This document shows positions 60,874 through 64,000 of a stretch of 64,000 nt of DNA, piece after piece. The stretch is from Thalassospira profundimaris (GTDB taxonomy: Bacteria > Pseudomonadota > Alphaproteobacteria > Rhodospirillales > Thalassospiraceae), in NCBI RefSeq assembly GCF_003326675.1, contig NZ_JPWF01000001.1:248001-312000 (forward strand), given 5' to 3'. Below the pieces are notes generated by a model. It ran no database searches. It saw only the letters and a program-made list of their open reading frames with translations, and had not been told where the DNA came from. The position numbers and the translations under genes were made by a program. Each line of letters starts with the position of its first letter. The first letter of the stretch is position 1.

Positions 60874-62544
60874 TCACCGTCTTGCCTGTGTAAGATCGGG
60901 CATTGCATCCAATGCATAATAGGCCACCGACTGATCTTTGCCGCGCAGTGCGACTTCATGCAAAACCGCGTTTTCAGGCAAGGGAATCGGGCCGTGATCA
61001 AACAGGGTTTTTGAAATCACCAACGGCACCCCGTGGCCCTTTGTTTGGGCTTCAAGGCGGGCGGTGGTATTGATGGTGTCCCCGATCGCACTGATATTTT
61101 CGCGCCCTGGTGGGCCCATTTCCCCGACAATTGCCTTGCCCATATGCATGCCGATACCGATGCGTAACGTATGCGGCAGTTCCGATTTCAAATGTTCATT
61201 CAGGCCGTCAATCCGGCGCAACATTTCTGCGGCCCCTTCAAAGGCCTGCATGATGGTCTGTTCGGTATCGTCGCTTTGATGGCCATAAAGCGCCATTAGT
61301 CCGTCGCCGGTGAACTGGGCGTAATAACCGCCCGTGCCGCGTAGCGCCTCGGTCATCTCGGCAAAGAACTGGTTTAAGATAAACAAAACGTCATAGGGCA
61401 TCTTGCGTTCGCCAAGTTTGGTCGAATCGCGCAGATCAATGAACACACAGACAACCTGTCTTTCACTGCCCGACAAACCACCGGGACGACGGCCATCCCG
61501 CGCGGTGGCATTTGGCGGCATAAGTGGTGCGACCGACAGATCGTTTTGAGGCCGGATTTGACAGGCAAGCCGCATGCCGCGGGGCGCCTGAATGCTTTTA
61601 AGGGCGGCGGCCTCGATCTGGCCGGGAACGGCAAGCTGTTCAAGTCCCGAACCGCAATGCAAACGACATGTGGTGCAACGCCCGTGCCCGCCGCAGACCG
61701 ATGCCATCGGAATGCCTGCATCACGAAGGGCTTCAAGGGCGGTAGCACCTGGCGGGACACGGATGGATCGACCATTGGGAAGGTTTAACATCGGTCCACG
61801 TTTTACCCGGTCGATCGTCTGCCTGATCTGGCGCACTCCGAATGGTGCCAAGGCCAATGCAATCGTCAGGATCGAGCAGGGAATAAGCGCATTTTCATAA
61901 AAGCTGATCGCGGCCTGATTGACATTGGCGGCGTCAAGCACCCCGAACACATATTTGCGCCCGCCTTCCTCTGTACGGCGGATGACTTCTGCACTGGCGG
62001 CGGCATATCCGGCCAGGGCCAGTGTCGGGATCAGGATCGATGATGTGGCAAGCGCATTGCGCCATTTCGCGTAGAACGGCTTTGCCCGTAGCCAGAAATG
62101 AATCCCGATACAGCCGTGGGTCCAGACGACAATCACGGTGATCGCCTGAAGTATTCCCTGAAACGGGATGAAAACCGCAAGATCAAGCAGGACGCGCTCA
62201 TAATTCGAATCAACATCATGGCCAAGATCAATGATACGCGTTGCAATCAGGTGGCGAAACATCAGGAACGGGATCGACAGGCCAAGGATCATCTGCGCCC
62301 ATTCCGACTTGCGCAGGCGCAAGGACCGGCGACCGGTCAACCTGCTTGCAGCAAGGATGAAATGGGTGATCAGTGACGCCAGCAGCAGAATTTCAAGCGG
62401 TGGAAACTGCCAGATTTCTGTGCTGAAATCGCTGAAATCTTCCATCAGCTCGGGCGATACGATCCCCGCTGTATGATTAAGCAAATGGATCAGAACATAG
62501 GCAAACAATACCAGCCCTGAATACAATCGCAGACTTTGGATCAT
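60874..62544 (-). CDS. Adenylate cyclase with SdhC-like membrane anchor and 2Fe-2S ferredoxin domain (CyaC-like)
   Basis: The 556-residue protein has three parts. First, a membrane anchor of about six spans (1-240) with His at 20, 24, 61, 98, 109, 143 and 149, like the heme-b-binding cytochrome part of succinate dehydrogenase. Second, a plant-type [2Fe-2S] ferredoxin domain (about 250-345) with Cys284, Cys290, Cys293 and Cys328. Third, a class III nucleotide cyclase (about 360-550) with metal Asp370 and Asp414 and the IGDTINTTARLE loop (Asn492, Arg496). The position normally held by the substrate-choosing Lys reads Gln410. The layout matches redox-sensing CyaC-type cyclases of Alphaproteobacteria. 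The ATG at 62544 begins the first span; 62598 is an alternative. Confidence 0.87.
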   Translation of the reverse strand: MIQSLRLYSGLVLFAYVLIHLLNHTAGIVSPELMEDFSDFSTEIWQFPPLEILLLASLITHFILAASRLTGRRSLRLRKSEWAQMILGLSIPFLMFRHLIATRIIDLGHDVDSNYERVLLDLAVFIPFQGILQAITVIVVWTHGCIGIHFWLRAKPFYAKWRNALATSSILIPTLALAGYAAASAEVIRRTEEGGRKYVFGVLDAANVNQAAISFYENALIPCSILTIALALAPFGVRQIRQTIDRVKRGPMLNLPNGRSIRVPPGATALEALRDAGIPMASVCGGHGRCTTCRLHCGSGLEQLAVPGQIEAAALKSIQAPRGMRLACQIRPQNDLSVAPLMPPNATARDGRRPGGLSGSERQVVCVFIDLRDSTKLGERKMPYDVLFILNQFFAEMTEALRGTGGYYAQFTGDGLMALYGHQSDDTEQTIMQAFEGAAEMLRRIDGLNEHLKSELPHTLRIGIGMHMGKAIVGEMGPPGRENISAIGDTINTTARLEAQTKGHGVPLVISKTLFDHGPIPLPENAVLHEVALRGKDQSVAYYALDAMPDLTQARR

Positions 62545-62679
62545 CGTGTCCCGCCGGTTTGCATGAAATCTGTTTACCGCCCTTCGGGCAGAATGCATTA
62601 GTTGTGAAGACTGTCTGTAACCATCGTCCCAGTATGACGTCCAATCATAAACACGTTATGTCAGGAAGCGCCCCCCGAA

Positions 62680-63660
62680 ATGTCTCTTTCAGTAAATAAC
62701 AGTTCTAAAAAAGATCAACTTAATGTTGCGATTGCCCAGATTGCCCCGGTCTGGCTTGATCGCGAGGCGACCCTGCAAAAAGTATCTGACGCCATTTCAG
62801 ATGCCGCAAATCAAAAGGCAGAACTGATCGGTTTTGGCGAAACGGTTTTGCCCGGATATCCGTTCTGGATTGAACGCACCGACGGTGCGCGCTTCAACGA
62901 TCCGATCCAGAAGGAAATGCACGCCCATTATCTTGATCAGGCGGTGGTGATCGAACGCGGTGATCTGAATGGCATTTGTGCCCAGGCACGCGATCATGGC
63001 ATGGCGATTTATCTTGGCATTTATGAACGTCCTGCAGATCGCGGCGGCCACAGCGGATTTTGCAGTCTGGTCTATATCAACGAACTCGGCGTGATTGGGT
63101 CAGTTCATCGCAAATTGATGCCGACCTATGAAGAACGCCTGACCTGGTCGCCGGGGGATGGCAATGGTTTGCGCACCCATGCACTTGGTGCATTTCGGGT
63201 CGGCGGGCTGAATTGTTGGGAAAACTGGATGCCGCTTGCCCGGACTGCCCTTTATGCCGATGGCGAAGATTTCCATTTCGCCTGCTGGCCCGGTGGAGAA
63301 CGCAATACGGCAATCTCGCCATTTCTGGCGCAGGAAGGCCGATCCTATGTGATGTCAGTATCGGGATTGATGCGGGTATCTGATTTCCCGGCGGATACGC
63401 CCCATCTTGAACGCATTCTTGCGGGCAATGGCGATGCCGAATTTCTCGCCAATGGCGGTTCTTGTCTGGTGGCGCCTGATGGCAGCTATGTGATCGAACC
63501 GGTCATAGGGGTCGAGGCCGTCAAGACCGCAACGATTGATCATGCAATGGTCCGGCGCGAACGCCAGAACTTTGATCCGGTCGGACATTATTCCCGTCCG
63601 GATGTCCTGAAACTTGATGTGGACCGCCGTCGTCAGACAGCGGCCCGATTTATCGACTGA
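62680..63660 (+). CDS. Nitrilase (carbon-nitrogen hydrolase family)
   Basis: The 326-residue protein has the nitrilase catalytic triad in its usual context: Glu54 (GFGETVLPGYP), Lys145 (HRKLMPTYEE) and Cys179 (GGLNCWENWMPLAR). The CWENWMP surrounding and the length fit true nitrilases (R-CN to R-COOH and NH3), not amidases or N-carbamoylases. The protein is cytoplasmic with no signal peptide. The substrate is unknown. It stands alone, divergent from the cyclase, and is convergent with a glutamine amidotransferase gene. Confidence 0.9.
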   Translation: MSLSVNNSSKKDQLNVAIAQIAPVWLDREATLQKVSDAISDAANQKAELIGFGETVLPGYPFWIERTDGARFNDPIQKEMHAHYLDQAVVIERGDLNGICAQARDHGMAIYLGIYERPADRGGHSGFCSLVYINELGVIGSVHRKLMPTYEERLTWSPGDGNGLRTHALGAFRVGGLNCWENWMPLARTALYADGEDFHFACWPGGERNTAISPFLAQEGRSYVMSVSGLMRVSDFPADTPHLERILAGNGDAEFLANGGSCLVAPDGSYVIEPVIGVEAVKTATIDHAMVRRERQNFDPVGHYSRPDVLKLDVDRRRQTAARFID

Positions 63661-63676
63661 TTGGCTATATGCCTTG

Positions 63677-64000
63677 TCAGGCGGCGTCTCTGGCCCGCTT
63701 GCGGGTCATGAAGGCGACAAGCGATTTTGCAAAATCAAGGCTGCTGATCGGGGTTTCAAGCGACTCCATCGCAGCCTTGTGTACATCGGCCGGGATCAGA
63801 TCAAGGCGCGATTCCAGCAAGGCCTGCTCATAGGGGCGCATGAATTCCGGATGCGGCTGGATGGATGCGGCATTGCTGCCATATTGCACACCGGCATAGG
63901 GGCAGAAATCCGAACTTGCCCAGACAGTTGCGCCTTCGGGAAGCTCAACCACCTGATCCTGATGAAACGCATTGATGCGAATGGTGGATGCACTTCCGCT
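63677..64000 (-). CDS. Class I glutamine amidotransferase, C-terminal part (5' truncated by window edge)
   Basis: The visible 107 residues are the end of a GATase1-type protein. AFHQDQVVELPEGATVWASS carries the conserved DQV-type strand, and IQPHPEF holds the catalytic His and Glu. The nucleophile Cys lies beyond the window. It resembles the GMP-synthase-like amidotransferases that stand alone in many Proteobacteria and have unknown substrates. The C-terminal tail is basic (MTRKRARDAA). Confidence 0.85.
   Translation of the reverse strand, partial: SGSASTIRINAFHQDQVVELPEGATVWASSDFCPYAGVQYGSNAASIQPHPEFMRPYEQALLESRLDLIPADVHKAAMESLETPISSLDFAKSLVAFMTRKRARDAA

Overview
The window reads as chromosome of a marine-type alphaproteobacterium, most like Thalassospira and its Rhodospirillales relatives. 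That placement is an inference from gene content: a BioR/BioY biotin module with the alphaproteobacterial BioR operator, a hybrid cobalamin pathway with CobN, a GST of the FzlA type, DUF1150 beside Hsp20, an NDUFA9-like complex I factor and an SdhC-anchored adenylate cyclase. Genes are densely packed on both strands with a moderate-to-high GC codon style. I see no rRNA, tRNA, CRISPR array, insertion sequence or prophage.

Layout. 1-3.0 kb: end of a CHAP-domain gene, then bioY-bioB and the regulator bioR, with three exact copies of the BioR operator. 3.1-5.6 kb: a P3A-type proton ATPase. 5.7-9.7 kb: a four-gene operon of circularly permuted ATP-grasp, alpha-E, transglutaminase-like protein and Anbu proteasome-like peptidase. 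9.8-18.3 kb: the first cobalamin block, cbiX-cobH-cobL-cobI-cbiG/cobJ-cobM, with divergent cobD and a nucleotidyltransferase. 18.3-21.4 kb: hldE, gmhA and a UDP-xylose-synthase-like gene for the envelope. 21.6-22.9 kb: a protein with eroded GGDEF and EAL domains. 23.0-25.8 kb: cobT with divergent cobS-cobC. 26.8-36.7 kb: a cobalamin riboswitch, then cobU, cobW, cobN, a hypothetical gene, a broken GH114 gene, cobO and cobQ. 36.9-42.7 kb: FzlA-like GST, methyltransferase, PstS-like protein, TPR protein and two SDR proteins. 42.8-47.5 kb: GntR regulator and DapA-family enzyme, divergent from a TRAP transporter. 47.5-56.6 kb: a chemoreceptor, cobK and cbiD, cobA, a TauE/DsbD-like membrane protein, SCO, cobB and a YcgN-family protein. 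57.3-64 kb: a twin-PAS chemoreceptor, an MBL hydrolase, DUF1150 and Hsp20 with a ROSE-like RNA thermometer, a redox-type adenylate cyclase, a nitrilase and a partial glutamine amidotransferase.

Together the cob/cbi genes cover nearly the whole route from uroporphyrinogen III to cobalamin: CobA, CobI, CobJ, CobM, CobK, CobL, CobH, CobB, CobN, CobO, CobQ, CobD, CobU, CobS, CobT and CobC. The set mixes anaerobic-route proteins (CbiX, CbiD, CbiG) with aerobic-route ones (CobN, CobW, CobK/CobL style), and neither CobG nor CobF is in the window. Its genes are split over several loci on both strands, and only one carries a riboswitch that I can recognise. The most interesting items are the Anbu/ATP-grasp operon, the hybrid B12 route, the SdhC-ferredoxin-cyclase fusion, the double-degenerate GGDEF/EAL protein, the ROSE-like thermometer and the GH114 gene with a stop codon inside its signal peptide.
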